Notes under the pieces: model-generated
What the model saw: only the letters and a program-made list of their open reading frames with translations
Database searches by the model: none
What the model was told of the DNA's origin: nothing
DNA from: Hyphococcus flavus
GTDB taxonomy: Bacteria > Pseudomonadota > Alphaproteobacteria > Caulobacterales > Parvularculaceae
Assembly (NCBI RefSeq): GCF_028748065.1
Contig: NZ_CP118166.1
Location: forward strand, 2,371,501 to 2,435,500
Reading direction: 5' to 3'
DNA length: 64,000 bases
Part shown: in pieces, positions 34,172-44,073 of the stretch
Position numbering within the stretch: the first letter of the stretch is position 1
How the letters are laid out: every line of letters begins with the position of its first letter
Program-made: the position numbers and the translations under genes

Positions 34172-36199
34172 TTACTCGGCGGCGACTTTTTCATTTGTCA
34201 CGGCGTCATCGATTTCGCGAGCGAGTTTGGCGGCTTCACGGCGCTTCCACGCACGTCGCCAGCTACGCGGCCAGAAGTATCCGGAAATAGGAATCACGGT
34301 TCGCTTGAGGAAAGGCTTGCGTTTTTTCCGTGGTCTCGCCTCCACGATTTCCGCATCATCGTCGCTTTTATTCAGATCGCCTATGATGGTTTCATTCTGA
34401 GGCGAATCTTCTGTGACCCCAGGTGGGTTCGGTTGTGGCGCTGGCGATTTGTTGACGGGGGATTGTTCGGGAGTGAGCGAAGCCATGGCGCGTTCGACCG
34501 TGCTTGGCTTCTTGCTTTCTGAATTTCCATCCATTGCAGTCGGAGTCGGTTGCGCAGGCGTTTGTGGTGACGCGTTTGTAGGTTGTGCAGATGGCGGCAC
34601 AGGCATCTTCGGCTGCGACGGCGGTATCGATTGCCTCGGCGTGCCGGGTAGCGCCGGCGCGCCAACGCGGATGACCTTCTGCATATAGGCAGAAGTGGGT
34701 CCCACCGCGAGCTTAACCGTCGCCATATCGTTGCCTGAAGGTTCACTGCTTACTGCGTCAGAAGACGCCTCTGGCGCTATTAAACCCTGAGTCCCCGTTT
34801 TGTCAGTAGTTTGTGACCCAGCCTCATTGGCGCTGATATCCTGCTGTGGTGCAGCGGGCTTTGACGTTTCCGGGGTTTGGGCTGTTTCCGCAGTGGCGGC
34901 TGCTTCCGAAGGAGTGTCAGCGTCTGAGACGGCGGATGAAGTTTGCGCTGCAACATCACCAGGCTTGAAGGCTTCGCTTAAACGCTCTTGAAGCTCTCTC
35001 GGTGCGCTGGGCGAAGAGCTCGATGCTGCATCTTCGTCCGAGGCTTCTCGCGGGCTTTCTTTATGGTTCGCTTTGGCTTTGGCCCGTTCAATGGCCGCCG
35101 CCTTCCGCTCTGCGCGGGCTTTGGCTTTTTTCGCCAGCATCAGTGCTTTCGCCTTTTCACGGGCTTTGGCTTTTTTCTCCGAGTCGGCTGCTGCTGCTTG
35201 CTCTGGTGGGGTTGTGTCTTGGGCGCTCGCGTCTTCATCGTAGTCGAATTGCGCGACGCGTTCATTGAGCCGGTTGATCAGCGCATCTTCTGTTTCGGTT
35301 TTTTGTCCCTCTGTTTCTTCGGGTGTTTTTTCAACGGGCGCCTGAACTTCCGGCGCTTCCGTTCTGAAAAGGGCCGCAATATTTTCGGGGCTTAATGGAT
35401 CGAGTTCCAGAAGCTTTCTGACTTCGTTGATGCCTTGAGGCCGGAAATCCTTAAGGTCGCCCACCTTGCCCAGATGGTTGCCCTGAGCCGCCGTGAATCC
35501 AAGTCCTTTCAATGCGGAAAGGGATGCCTGATCCTCTACGCCAACCGCCGTGATAGCCGCGTTCGCGTCATTAGCGACATCAAGCAGGTCGGCAATGGCG
35601 GAAAGGCCGGGGCCGCGCACTGTGCGTGCGAAACGAAGAATTGAAGAGCCACCGGTTTTGATCTCATCGAAGGGAAAAGGATCAAGCGAACGCAACAGAT
35701 CGTTTGCACGCCCGCGAACTTCAATCGCGAGGCGGGCGCCGGTCTCAGACAGCCGTTTGAAATGCTCTGACGCCTTTTCAAGCGGCATATCCACGGGCGG
35801 CATTGGGCACTCGAGCGTGATAAGATCGGCCGGAAACTCGTGGTCCCGCAGTAGCTTTACAAAATGGGATGAAAAAGCGTCGTCGCTTAAATCGCTAAGC
35901 GCGAGATTAACGGAGATGCCCGGTGCAAAGGGGCCGCGCCAGCTCGTGTAGGCCGTGATGGCGTTATCGAGCACATAGCGCGTGAGCTCGCTCATTCGGC
36001 CCTGGCTTTCAAAAAATGAAATAAAGGCCCCAGGCGGCAACAAACCCAGATTGGGATGCCGCCAGCGCACGAACGATTCCATGCGCGCCAAAGCGCCATT
36101 TCCCAAGTCAAATATTGGCTGAAAAAGGACTTCGAAGTCCTTGTTTTTCAGTGCATTATCAATGTCGACATTGGAAAGCCGAACCGCTTGTGCGCCCAT
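34172..36199 (-). CDS. Degenerate EAL-domain protein with long disordered tail
   Basis: A 675-residue protein. Residues 10-270 form an EAL domain, which in active enzymes breaks down cyclic di-GMP. Several sites survive: Glu41 in 'ESFVRW' (normally EALxRW), Asn98, Glu130 and Lys181. The metal-binding DDFG motif is replaced by Glu160-Val-Arg-Gly, so hydrolysis is doubtful and it is more likely a c-di-GMP or protein-binding module. Residues 290-620 are low complexity: Lys/Ala/Arg helices, then Ser/Thr/Pro/Ala-rich. A basic end with 'GYFWPRSWRRAWKRR' closes it. No membrane segment. The gap 36200-36384 upstream holds no gene. Confidence 0.8.
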   Translation of the reverse strand: MGAQAVRLSNVDIDNALKNKDFEVLFQPIFDLGNGALARMESFVRWRHPNLGLLPPGAFISFFESQGRMSELTRYVLDNAITAYTSWRGPFAPGISVNLALSDLSDDAFSSHFVKLLRDHEFPADLITLECPMPPVDMPLEKASEHFKRLSETGARLAIEVRGRANDLLRSLDPFPFDEIKTGGSSILRFARTVRGPGLSAIADLLDVANDANAAITAVGVEDQASLSALKGLGFTAAQGNHLGKVGDLKDFRPQGINEVRKLLELDPLSPENIAALFRTEAPEVQAPVEKTPEETEGQKTETEDALINRLNERVAQFDYDEDASAQDTTPPEQAAAADSEKKAKAREKAKALMLAKKAKARAERKAAAIERAKAKANHKESPREASDEDAASSSSPSAPRELQERLSEAFKPGDVAAQTSSAVSDADTPSEAAATAETAQTPETSKPAAPQQDISANEAGSQTTDKTGTQGLIAPEASSDAVSSEPSGNDMATVKLAVGPTSAYMQKVIRVGAPALPGTPRQSIPPSQPKMPVPPSAQPTNASPQTPAQPTPTAMDGNSESKKPSTVERAMASLTPEQSPVNKSPAPQPNPPGVTEDSPQNETIIGDLNKSDDDAEIVEARPRKKRKPFLKRTVIPISGYFWPRSWRRAWKRREAAKLAREIDDAVTNEKVAAE

Positions 36200-36384
36200 C
36201 CGAAAGCCCTTCCGTCAGCCGATCCGGCCACGCCCGCTAAATCCCATTCCGTCCATGATCCTTGGCGCGGGTTAATTCTCACTGAACGGAACTGGAGAGT
36301 CCAAAGAAGACACACCATGCGGCGATTCACAGGGCAGGGTAAACAACTGATTAAGGCTGATTTGGAACGCGGCCAAAAATCGAA

Positions 36385-37260
36385 TCAATAGTCAAATTGT
36401 TCGCGAAGGATGCGTTCATCAAGCGACTGTCCCTGGTCAAAAAGCAGCATCATCGAAATATCGCGGCTTTCGCGGGCTTCGACAAACGCCACGTCCCTGA
36501 CTTCGTGATTATCGGCCACGCCGGAGACCGGTCTTTTTTTGCTTTCGAGAGCTTCCAGTTTGACGGTTGCGTCATGCGGCAACAGAGCGCCACGCCATCG
36601 CCGCGGCCGGAACGCGCTGATTGGCGTTAGCGCCAGCATGTGCGCGCTGATCGGTAGTATCGGCCCATGAGCGGAAAGGTTATAGGCGGTGGAACCTGCG
36701 GGCGTCGCCAGCAGGACGCCGTCGCAGGTTAGCGAATCCATACGGACCTGACCGTTGATGTAGATGCGCACACGCGCCGACTGACGTGTCTCGCGAAAAA
36801 GGGAAACCTCGTTGATCGCCATGGCGGTTTCGACCTTGCCGTCGATCGTGGTCGCTTTCATTTCAAGCGGATGGATAACGGTCGCTTCGGCTGCCGCTAT
36901 CCGCTCAGGCAAGTTTTCGAGTGGCGCATCATTCATCATGAAGCCGACGGTGCCGCGATTGAAACCATAGATTGGCTTGCGCGATGTCATATATTTGCGC
37001 AGCACGTCCAGCATGAAACCGTCGCCGCCGACCGCGACAATCACATCGCACTCGGTGACGGAATGATCGCCGTAGCGCTTTTTGAGTTGTTTTCCCGTTT
37101 CGATCGCGGACGGTTTTTCGCTCGACAGAATGCAAAGCCTGATATTCCGGGCGTCACGTGGGATTTCCGAGAATGAAGATGATGAACTTTCCTCTTGCCC
37201 GGCGCCGCTGGTTGTGTTCCGGTTTCTGAAACGATGACCGAAAAGTCTCATTAGCCTCAT
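36385..37260 (-). CDS. nadK: NAD kinase
   Basis: A 291-residue enzyme that phosphorylates NAD to NADP. The Gly-Gly-Asp-Gly motif sits in 'VIVAVGGDGFML', followed by 'GTVGFMMN', 'NEVSLFRE' and 'DGVLLATPAGSTAYNLSA', all typical. The first 37 residues are basic then Ser-rich and not part of the fold; ATG 37251 is an alternative start. As drawn, its ATG shares two bases with the divergent egtB ATG (CATG), so one of the two starts may lie further in. Confidence 0.93.
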   Translation of the reverse strand: MRLMRLFGHRFRNRNTTSGAGQEESSSSSFSEIPRDARNIRLCILSSEKPSAIETGKQLKKRYGDHSVTECDVIVAVGGDGFMLDVLRKYMTSRKPIYGFNRGTVGFMMNDAPLENLPERIAAAEATVIHPLEMKATTIDGKVETAMAINEVSLFRETRQSARVRIYINGQVRMDSLTCDGVLLATPAGSTAYNLSAHGPILPISAHMLALTPISAFRPRRWRGALLPHDATVKLEALESKKRPVSGVADNHEVRDVAFVEARESRDISMMLLFDQGQSLDERILREQFDY

Positions 37261-38536
37261 GCCCCTCGATTTACCCGCCGCTCATGCCGCCGCGACTATA
37301 CGGGAAAGTTTTACCCGCGTCAGGGGCGACAGTGAAAGGCTCATAAAACCGCTCACGCCTGAGGACTGCATGATACAGTCCATGCCCGAGGCGAGCCCGG
37401 CAAAGTGGAACCTTGCCCACACAAGCTGGTTTTTCGAGACCTTTATTCTCAAATCTCATGCGGCTGGTTATCGGCCCTATCATAATGATTTCGGATATTT
37501 GTTTAATTCTTATTACAACCAAATCGGCGAACGGCATCCGCGGGCTGAACGAGGCATGCTTTCCAGGCCTTCGTTAGAAGATGTTTTGTCATACCGGGCG
37601 CATGTGGACGAGGCTGTTGTGCGCCTCTTGGAAAGGGCGGACGATGAAACTCTCGCCGCCATAGCGCCTTTGATTGTGCTGGGCTGCGCCCATGAAGAAC
37701 AGCATCAGGAATTATTGCTCACTGATCTTCAGCACGGTCTTTATCAAAATGCGCTGATGCCGGCTGTCTATAAATATGACAATGACGATTTGGTTGAGGC
37801 GCCGGCGCTGGACTGGCGTGAGATGGAAGGCGGCGTTTGCAATATTGGCTGGGAAGGAGAGGGGTTTTCATTCGATAACGAAGGGCCTCGCCACAAAGTT
37901 TATCTGCACCCGTTTGAGCTATCCAACCGGCCCGTCACAAATGCGGAGTTCATCGCCTTTATTGAAGACGGCGGTTATCAAAACCCTGTGCATTGGTTGT
38001 CTGATGCATGGGATGTCGTCAACAAGGAAGAATGGCAATGCCCTCTTTACTGGCGCAAGGCGGATGACGGGTGGCGTCAATACTCGCTATTTGGCGAGGC
38101 GCCCGTTAATCCGCATGCACCCGTTTGTCATGTGAGTTTTTACGAGGCGGATGCTTATGCAAGCTGGGCAGGCGTTAGGCTGCCCACGGAGTTTGAATGG
38201 GAAGCCGCGGCCTCACTTTTTCCGCTGAAAGGCAGATTTCTTCAGAACGGTTCTCCGCGCCGTCCCGCTCCGGCCGAGGGAGATGACAAACTGGTGCAGC
38301 TTTTCGGCGACGTTTGGGAATGGACAGCGTCTCCTTACATTGCTTATCCGGGTTTTGCGCCGCCCGCCGGCGCCGTTGGTGAGTATAACGGCAAGTTCAT
38401 GTCCGGGCAGATGGTGCTGAAGGGCGGCTCATGTGCGACGCCGGAAGGGCATCTGCGTGTGAGTTACCGGAATTTCTTCTATCCGTGGATGCGCTGGCAA
38501 TTTTCAGGTTTCCGGCTTGCGCGCGACTGCAAGTAA
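37259..38536 (+). CDS. egtB: Ergothioneine sulfoxide synthase EgtB
   Basis: A 425-residue non-haem iron enzyme that joins hercynine (trimethylhistidine) to a thiol in ergothioneine synthesis. The N-terminal DinB-like domain has the three iron histidines, at 54 ('NLAHTSWFFE'), 145 and 149 ('CAHEEQHQELL'). The C-terminal formylglycine-generating-enzyme-like domain has 'VSFYEADAYASWAGVRLPTE', 'GDVWEWTASPY' and a 'SGFRLAR' end. The usual partner, the methyltransferase EgtD, is not in the window. The next gene is a class II aldolase instead. Confidence 0.93.
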   Translation: MPLDLPAAHAAATIRESFTRVRGDSERLIKPLTPEDCMIQSMPEASPAKWNLAHTSWFFETFILKSHAAGYRPYHNDFGYLFNSYYNQIGERHPRAERGMLSRPSLEDVLSYRAHVDEAVVRLLERADDETLAAIAPLIVLGCAHEEQHQELLLTDLQHGLYQNALMPAVYKYDNDDLVEAPALDWREMEGGVCNIGWEGEGFSFDNEGPRHKVYLHPFELSNRPVTNAEFIAFIEDGGYQNPVHWLSDAWDVVNKEEWQCPLYWRKADDGWRQYSLFGEAPVNPHAPVCHVSFYEADAYASWAGVRLPTEFEWEAAASLFPLKGRFLQNGSPRRPAPAEGDDKLVQLFGDVWEWTASPYIAYPGFAPPAGAVGEYNGKFMSGQMVLKGGSCATPEGHLRVSYRNFFYPWMRWQFSGFRLARDCK

Positions 38537-38597
38537 TCGATGAAATTTCATCCCAATCCCTTTAAATTGATGACAAAGATAATCTCAGGAGTGAATG

Positions 38598-39431
38598 ATG
38601 AGTGCTGACGGCAACGCAAATGACGCCCTTGGTCAGGCGCCGGGCTTTTCCATGCCTGATCCGCAAAGCCTGCCATCGCTTAAAGGCAAGGTCAGCGATG
38701 AGGAGTGGCGATTGAGGTGTGACCTTGCCGCCACCTATCGTCTCGCCGCCCTCTACGGTTGGGACGATATGATCTTCACGCACATATCCGTGCGTTGCCC
38801 TGATGAAGGCGGAAAAGAACGTTTTCTGATTAATCCGTATGGGGTGTTTTTTGATGAGATGACCGCGTCGTCGCTGTTGAAGATCGATGTCGACGGCAAC
38901 AAAGTGGATGAAAGCCCTTACTTCGCGAATGCTGCCGGATTTACCATTCATTCCGCGCTACACATGGCGAGAGACGATGCCCATGCAGTGCTGCACCTGC
39001 ATTCGCCTTACGGCGTTGCCGTGTCGGCCCAGCAAGGCGGGTTAAAACGATACACGCAGTTCGCTATGATCGTTCACGACGATCTCGCCTATCATGACTA
39101 TGAAGGCATCGCGACCGACCTTGATGAGCGCGAACGGCTTGTCAAAGACCTTGGCAACCATAATTTTTTCATGCTGCGCAATCACGGTACGCTCACGGTT
39201 GGTCCGAACTGCGCCATCGCTTTCTTGCGGATGTATTTTCTTGAGCAAGCTTGCAAGACGCAAATTCTCGCGCAGTCCGACACGAAAGAGCCTTTAGAGG
39301 AAAAGCCGGCCATGGGCGCCAAAGTGCTGCAACAGGGCGCGCCGGCGTTCGTTCCCGGCCTCGGTGATAATCTCGCCTGGCCCGGACTGATCCGCAAACT
39401 TAACCGCGAAAACCCAGGGTTTGATGTTTAG
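38598..39431 (+). CDS. Class II aldolase/adducin-family protein
   Basis: A 277-residue protein of the fuculose-aldolase/adducin family, zinc enzymes that split or epimerise sugar phosphates. The His pair in 'VLHLHSPYG' and a later His in 'RNHGTLTVG' match the metal ligands. Members of this sub-branch in bacteria are of unknown substrate. ATG 38598 has AGGAG at six bases; an ATG three bases earlier is too close. It ends overlapping the convergent cytochrome gene by 4 bases. Confidence 0.82.
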   Translation: MSADGNANDALGQAPGFSMPDPQSLPSLKGKVSDEEWRLRCDLAATYRLAALYGWDDMIFTHISVRCPDEGGKERFLINPYGVFFDEMTASSLLKIDVDGNKVDESPYFANAAGFTIHSALHMARDDAHAVLHLHSPYGVAVSAQQGGLKRYTQFAMIVHDDLAYHDYEGIATDLDERERLVKDLGNHNFFMLRNHGTLTVGPNCAIAFLRMYFLEQACKTQILAQSDTKEPLEEKPAMGAKVLQQGAPAFVPGLGDNLAWPGLIRKLNRENPGFDV

Positions 39432-39877
39432 TCAGCGTCAGACGTCAGTGTTTTGATGTAAGCGATCATCGCTGCGCGTTTTTCTGCATCGCGCTGACCC
39501 ACATAAGCCATGCGATTGCCGCGCATGAAGCCTTGTGGATTTTCCAGAAATGCGTCCAGTGAAGCGTCGTCCCAAATCACATCCGATTGGGCGAGGGCGT
39601 TGGTGTAGGCGAAGCCTTCCACCTGTCCGGCCTGCCGCCCATAAACGCCGAAAAGATTGGGGCCGATGCGGTTTGCGCCGCCTTCATCAACAGTATGGCA
39701 AGTGGCGCAAGTCTCCTGGCTGAAAATGCGCCGGCCCATTTCAGCCGGGCTCAATTCGGTCTCTGCGCTCGATGACTGAGCGGCGGCGGCGCTATCGCCT
39801 GCGCTGGAGGCGTCCTGTCCGCAACTGGCGAGCAGGATGAAAGCGGCGATGGCGAGAGAATTTTTGGTCACGAGCAA
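39428..39877 (-). CDS. Class I cytochrome c, lipoprotein form
   Basis: A 149-residue periplasmic electron carrier. A signal with lipobox 'LLASC' (Cys19) predicts lipid anchoring. An Ala/Ser linker of about 25 residues follows, then a cytochrome c2-like fold with haem site Cys57-x2-Cys60-His61. The axial Met is probably Met123 in 'GNRMAYVG'. TTG 39877 or GTG 39871 could be the start. It stands alone, convergent with the aldolase gene. Confidence 0.9.
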   Translation of the reverse strand: MLVTKNSLAIAAFILLASCGQDASSAGDSAAAAQSSSAETELSPAEMGRRIFSQETCATCHTVDEGGANRIGPNLFGVYGRQAGQVEGFAYTNALAQSDVIWDDASLDAFLENPQGFMRGNRMAYVGQRDAEKRAAMIAYIKTLTSDAD

Positions 39878-39957
39878 GGATCCCCAATTTTTTACGTTTG
39901 CCGGGTTATAAGCCCCTAGTCATGGCGAGGGCAATCCGTTATGAGGCCCGCTTTGGC

Positions 39958-40033
39958 GCCCCTATAGCTCAGCTGGTAGAGCAACTGATTTGTAATCAGT
40001 AGGTCCGCGGTTCGAGTCCGTGTGGGGGCACCA
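39958..40033 (+). tRNA. tRNA-Thr (TGT)
   Basis: A complete 76-base tRNA with encoded CCA. Acceptor GCCCCTA pairs with TGGGGGC (G-T pairs allowed), the anticodon loop is TTTGTAA with TGT, and the T-loop is TTCGAGT. It is followed by an AT-richer patch that ends in a damaged copy of its 3' end. Confidence 0.96.
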
Positions 40034-40151
40034 TAAAACAGAGTCAGACAATAATCTGGACTCAAGCTGGTTATTCATTCCCGACATTTCTGTCGCCTGT
40101 GCAACCAGCAAACAGGATGCATTGCGCTTTGGGTTTAAAATAATTTTCCGG

Positions 40152-40577
40152 TTAATTAAGAGTGCTTTGATGCTGTTTGCGAGCTGCCTTTAGGTCGGTC
40201 GAGACTTGCTCCAAATCGAACCGAAAAGGCCCGATGTGAGGCAAAGCCTCAGGGCCTGAGGTTAAAAAATTGCTCCAGATCATTTCACCGAATTCCAGCG
40301 TTATGTCACAGACCACGGCGCTACATCCTGTAAAGCCGCACCGACAGCTGGCTAAGTTGAAGCATTTGAGAACAGCCGACTCACATAAAAGACTAATATC
40401 ATCGAGAGCTAAAATTGGATCGGCCAGATCATACGCGGAAAGGGGAATATATTCGCCGGATAAATCAAATTCTTCGAGGAAATTCTTGCCGTCGATAAAA
40501 ATACTGGCGCACGTATACGGGCCGGGGCTGAGGTGGAAGCTCAGAACATTGAGTGATTTATCGCTCTTATCAATCAT
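40152..40577 (-). CDS. Hypothetical protein, 141 aa, in a tRNA-Thr-linked insertion
   Basis: A 141-residue protein I do not recognise. It has a mixed strand/helix pattern, a Cys-rich middle ('CRCGFTGCSAVVC') and no signal or membrane segment. Base composition is AT-richer than the core neighbours. It lies between tRNA-Thr and a decayed tRNA 3' end, so it may be cargo of a small integrated element. Its ATG shares a base with the stop of a short upstream frame. Confidence 0.5.
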   Translation of the reverse strand: MIDKSDKSLNVLSFHLSPGPYTCASIFIDGKNFLEEFDLSGEYIPLSAYDLADPILALDDISLLCESAVLKCFNLASCRCGFTGCSAVVCDITLEFGEMIWSNFLTSGPEALPHIGPFRFDLEQVSTDLKAARKQHQSTLN

Positions 40578-40666
40578 TATACTGACTCAATAACCTTGCT
40601 TAACACAAAGGCATATCTGTTGCTGCCTATATCCGAGATTACCATCCTGTGCCCAGTCTGTATCAT
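40577..40666 (-). CDS. Possible 29-aa upstream ORF
   Basis: ATG 40666 opens a 29-residue frame ending at TAA, whose first base overlaps the next gene's ATG (TAATG), a common coupling arrangement. The frame extends further back but would then run through the dps terminator and tail. No family is recognised and no clear ribosome-binding site is seen, so the call is weak. Confidence 0.25.
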   Translation of the reverse strand: MIQTGHRMVISDIGSNRYAFVLSKVIESV

Positions 40667-40731
40667 TAGAAAACAACAAGTAGGACGCATCAAGCGGCAG
40701 CCCAATGCAGTGTTTACGCTTGCTGTCAGTT

Positions 40732-40757
40732 CGCAGTTCGAATCCGTGCGGGCGCCA
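40732..40757 (+). pseudogene. Decayed 3' end of a tRNA-Thr-like gene
   Basis: CGCAGTTCGAATCCGTGCGG and the following GCGCCA resemble the T-arm and acceptor end of the intact tRNA-Thr 700 bases to the left. There are scattered changes, and an A-C mismatch spoils the T-stem. No D-arm or anticodon arm precedes it. This is what remains when an element integrates into a tRNA gene and duplicates its 3' end (an attachment-site copy). Confidence 0.5.
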
Positions 40758-40763
40758 TTAACA

Positions 40764-40791
40764 AAAAGCGGGCCATTAAAGACCCGCTTTT
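40764..40791 (-). terminator. Terminator of dps
   Basis: AAAAGCGGG (40764-40772) and CCCGCTTTT (40783-40791) pair around 10 bases. Read on the minus strand the stem ends in TTTTTGTT, 25 bases past the dps stop. T-runs on both sides make it possibly two-way. Confidence 0.85.
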
Positions 40792-40815
40792 GTTCGTTAA
40801 ACCAATTGTAAAAAG

Positions 40816-41289
40816 TTACTGAGCCATCGAACGCAGCATCCATGCTGTTTTCTCGTGCGTCTGGATGCGAACGGTAAGCAAGTCCGCGCTGGCTGCGTCT
40901 CCAGCGTCTTCTGCTGTGGAAAGACCCTCGCGGGCGCGCTTAATCAGCGTTTCATGGTCTGAGAGCAGTCGTTTGACCATTTCTCCAGCAGCTGGCGGCT
41001 TGGTGTCTGCATTATCAATCGCGGAAAGATCAGCGAACTGTTTACCGCTTGTAGGTGCGAAAACGCCAAGTGCGCGGACGCGTTCCGCTATTTCATCGAG
41101 CGCCGCCCACATTTCACGATATTGCTCCTCAAACATGACGTGGAGCGTGTGGAATTGCGGGCCTGTAACATTCCAGTGATAGGCGTGGGTCTTCATATAC
41201 AGAGAATAGGTGTCGGCCAGCGTCGCATTGAGCGCCTCTGCGACGGCGTTACGCGCGTTCTCTGCAAGGCCAATATCAACGGTCGACAT
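40816..41289 (-). CDS. dps: Dps-family DNA-protecting ferritin
   Basis: A 157-residue protein that forms a 12-subunit shell, oxidises and stores iron and protects DNA in stress. The ferroxidase region reads 'KTHAYHWNVTGPQFHTLHVM' and 'FEEQYREMWAALDEIAERV', with the His, Asp and Glu typical of Dps. ATG 41289 is preceded by AGGAG; the frame opens at 41349 but the extra residues are unlike the family. Regulation by OxyR or Fur is common but not visible here. Confidence 0.93.
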   Translation of the reverse strand: MSTVDIGLAENARNAVAEALNATLADTYSLYMKTHAYHWNVTGPQFHTLHVMFEEQYREMWAALDEIAERVRALGVFAPTSGKQFADLSAIDNADTKPPAAGEMVKRLLSDHETLIKRAREGLSTAEDAGDAASADLLTVRIQTHEKTAWMLRSMAQ

Positions 41290-41394
41290 ATCTTGAATCT
41301 CCTGTTTCTGTTTGTTGTAGAGACTAAATAGCGGCGGCGACGCCTTCAATCAAATTGATAATGGTGATTATTTCATTCGAAATAATCGATATTA

Positions 41395-42762
<1,368 letters not shown>

Positions 42763-42901
42763 TCATGCAAGGCCATGTTTTTACAAGAAAAACTGTCACT
42801 GCTGGGGAAAAATAATATCCTGTGACAGCCGTAACTTTTAGTTTGCCGCCCGCTCAGGATGTGATTTCATAGACAAGAGCGGGGGCAACATAGGAGCGCC
42901 T

Positions 42902-43987
42902 ATGATTGCGGAATTACAGACCGCGATTTCACAGGTTCCGAGTAAAAAGGCGAGGCTTAAAGGTCTGACGCAAGTGGAAAGCGTCAGGATCAAAGTTGAG
43001 CGCGCAGCGTTGCTATTCAGGGGTGCTCCGGTGGCGATTGTCGCCAGCGCCGTGAACGGCGTCATTGCAACGGCGATCGCCTGGACGAGTATCGATCATA
43101 CGATTTTGCTTTCATGGTTTGGCGCGATTATGGCGATTGCTATGTTGCGTGCCGGCTTGTGGTTGCGCTTTCGGATGGGCGGCATGTCTGCACGAAACAT
43201 GTCGCGGTTCGCCCGCCTGCATGTTTTTTTCATGGCGCTGAACGGCGCCGTATGGGGCGCGCTCGCGCCAATCTTCGCCATGCATGGTGTTGTAGGCCAC
43301 GCCTTTTTGGCGTTCGTCATCGCCGGAATGACAGCGGCGTCGATAGTATCGGCCGGTGCGTCATGGCGGGCGGTGTTGGCGTTTAACATACCAGCTTTAA
43401 CACCGCTTGCGGCGACATATGCGCTTACGGCGGGAACGAACGGTGCTGCGATCGCAGCCGTTGTTGTATTTTACGGAATTGCGACGGCGTATCTCGCGCT
43501 TGCCACACAACGAATGATTGATCGTTCGATTCTGTTGCACACAAAGAATGACAAGCTGCTTTCTGTTCTCCGCCGCCGCGTTGATGATACGCATACGGCG
43601 GAACAGCGGTTTCGCGCGCTCGTGGAATCATCACTTGACGTAACGATCATTTTTTCACCGGAAGGAAAGGTTATCTACGCCAGCCCGTCAGCGGAAAAAT
43701 CGTTTGGCGTGCCAACGGGATTGCTGCTCGGTAAAACGACAAAACAGCTCGTGCACCCCGACGACATGCAGCTCTTTCGCGCCGTGGGGGAGAAAGCGTT
43801 GTCCCAGCTTGGCGAGGTGAAACCATTGCCGCATGTGTGTATGCGCGGGTCTGATGATGGCGACTATGTAGCGCTGGGCGGACGGCTGACGAATATGCTT
43901 TACGTGCCGGGGGTCGAGGGGTTCGTTTTCAGCGGCGGGCGCCTTGAAGGCGATGGCGCAGCCCGGCACATTCATGCCGCTGAGTAA
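42902..43987 (+). CDS. Membrane protein with C-terminal PAS domain and no output domain
   Basis: A 361-residue protein with five to six membrane helices (about 40-210), then a linker helix and a PAS domain ('AEQRFRALVESSLDVTIIFS', 'IYASPSAEKSFGVPTG', 'VHPDDMQLF'; about 235-340). Such a layout normally precedes GGDEF, EAL or histidine-kinase domains, but here the protein ends right after PAS. The following sequence is not a broken extension that I can see. It may act by binding another signalling protein. It stands alone. Confidence 0.72.
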   Translation: MIAELQTAISQVPSKKARLKGLTQVESVRIKVERAALLFRGAPVAIVASAVNGVIATAIAWTSIDHTILLSWFGAIMAIAMLRAGLWLRFRMGGMSARNMSRFARLHVFFMALNGAVWGALAPIFAMHGVVGHAFLAFVIAGMTAASIVSAGASWRAVLAFNIPALTPLAATYALTAGTNGAAIAAVVVFYGIATAYLALATQRMIDRSILLHTKNDKLLSVLRRRVDDTHTAEQRFRALVESSLDVTIIFSPEGKVIYASPSAEKSFGVPTGLLLGKTTKQLVHPDDMQLFRAVGEKALSQLGEVKPLPHVCMRGSDDGDYVALGGRLTNMLYVPGVEGFVFSGGRLEGDGAARHIHAAE

Positions 43988-44073
43988 GCTGACATAACCC
44001 GCTTGCATCCGGTTGGAACCATTGGCATTAGCTGGCGTTTACATTCTAAACGGCCAGCCCGGAGTTTTCCCGT

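Noticed and set aside
34413-35395. Gly- and Phe-rich frames on the plus strand opposite the EAL protein tail
   Set aside because: They mirror the low-complexity Pro/Ala/Lys coding of the opposite strand and have no start signals.
40577-40843. An 88-codon minus-strand frame left of dps
   Set aside because: The long form runs through the dps terminator, the tRNA remnant and the end of dps. Only the last 29 codons are kept as a weak possibility.
42793-42828. Inverted repeat CTGTCAC/GTGACAG as a terminator or riboswitch
   Set aside because: The loop is 22 bases and there is no T-run or conserved RNA core; it may be chance.
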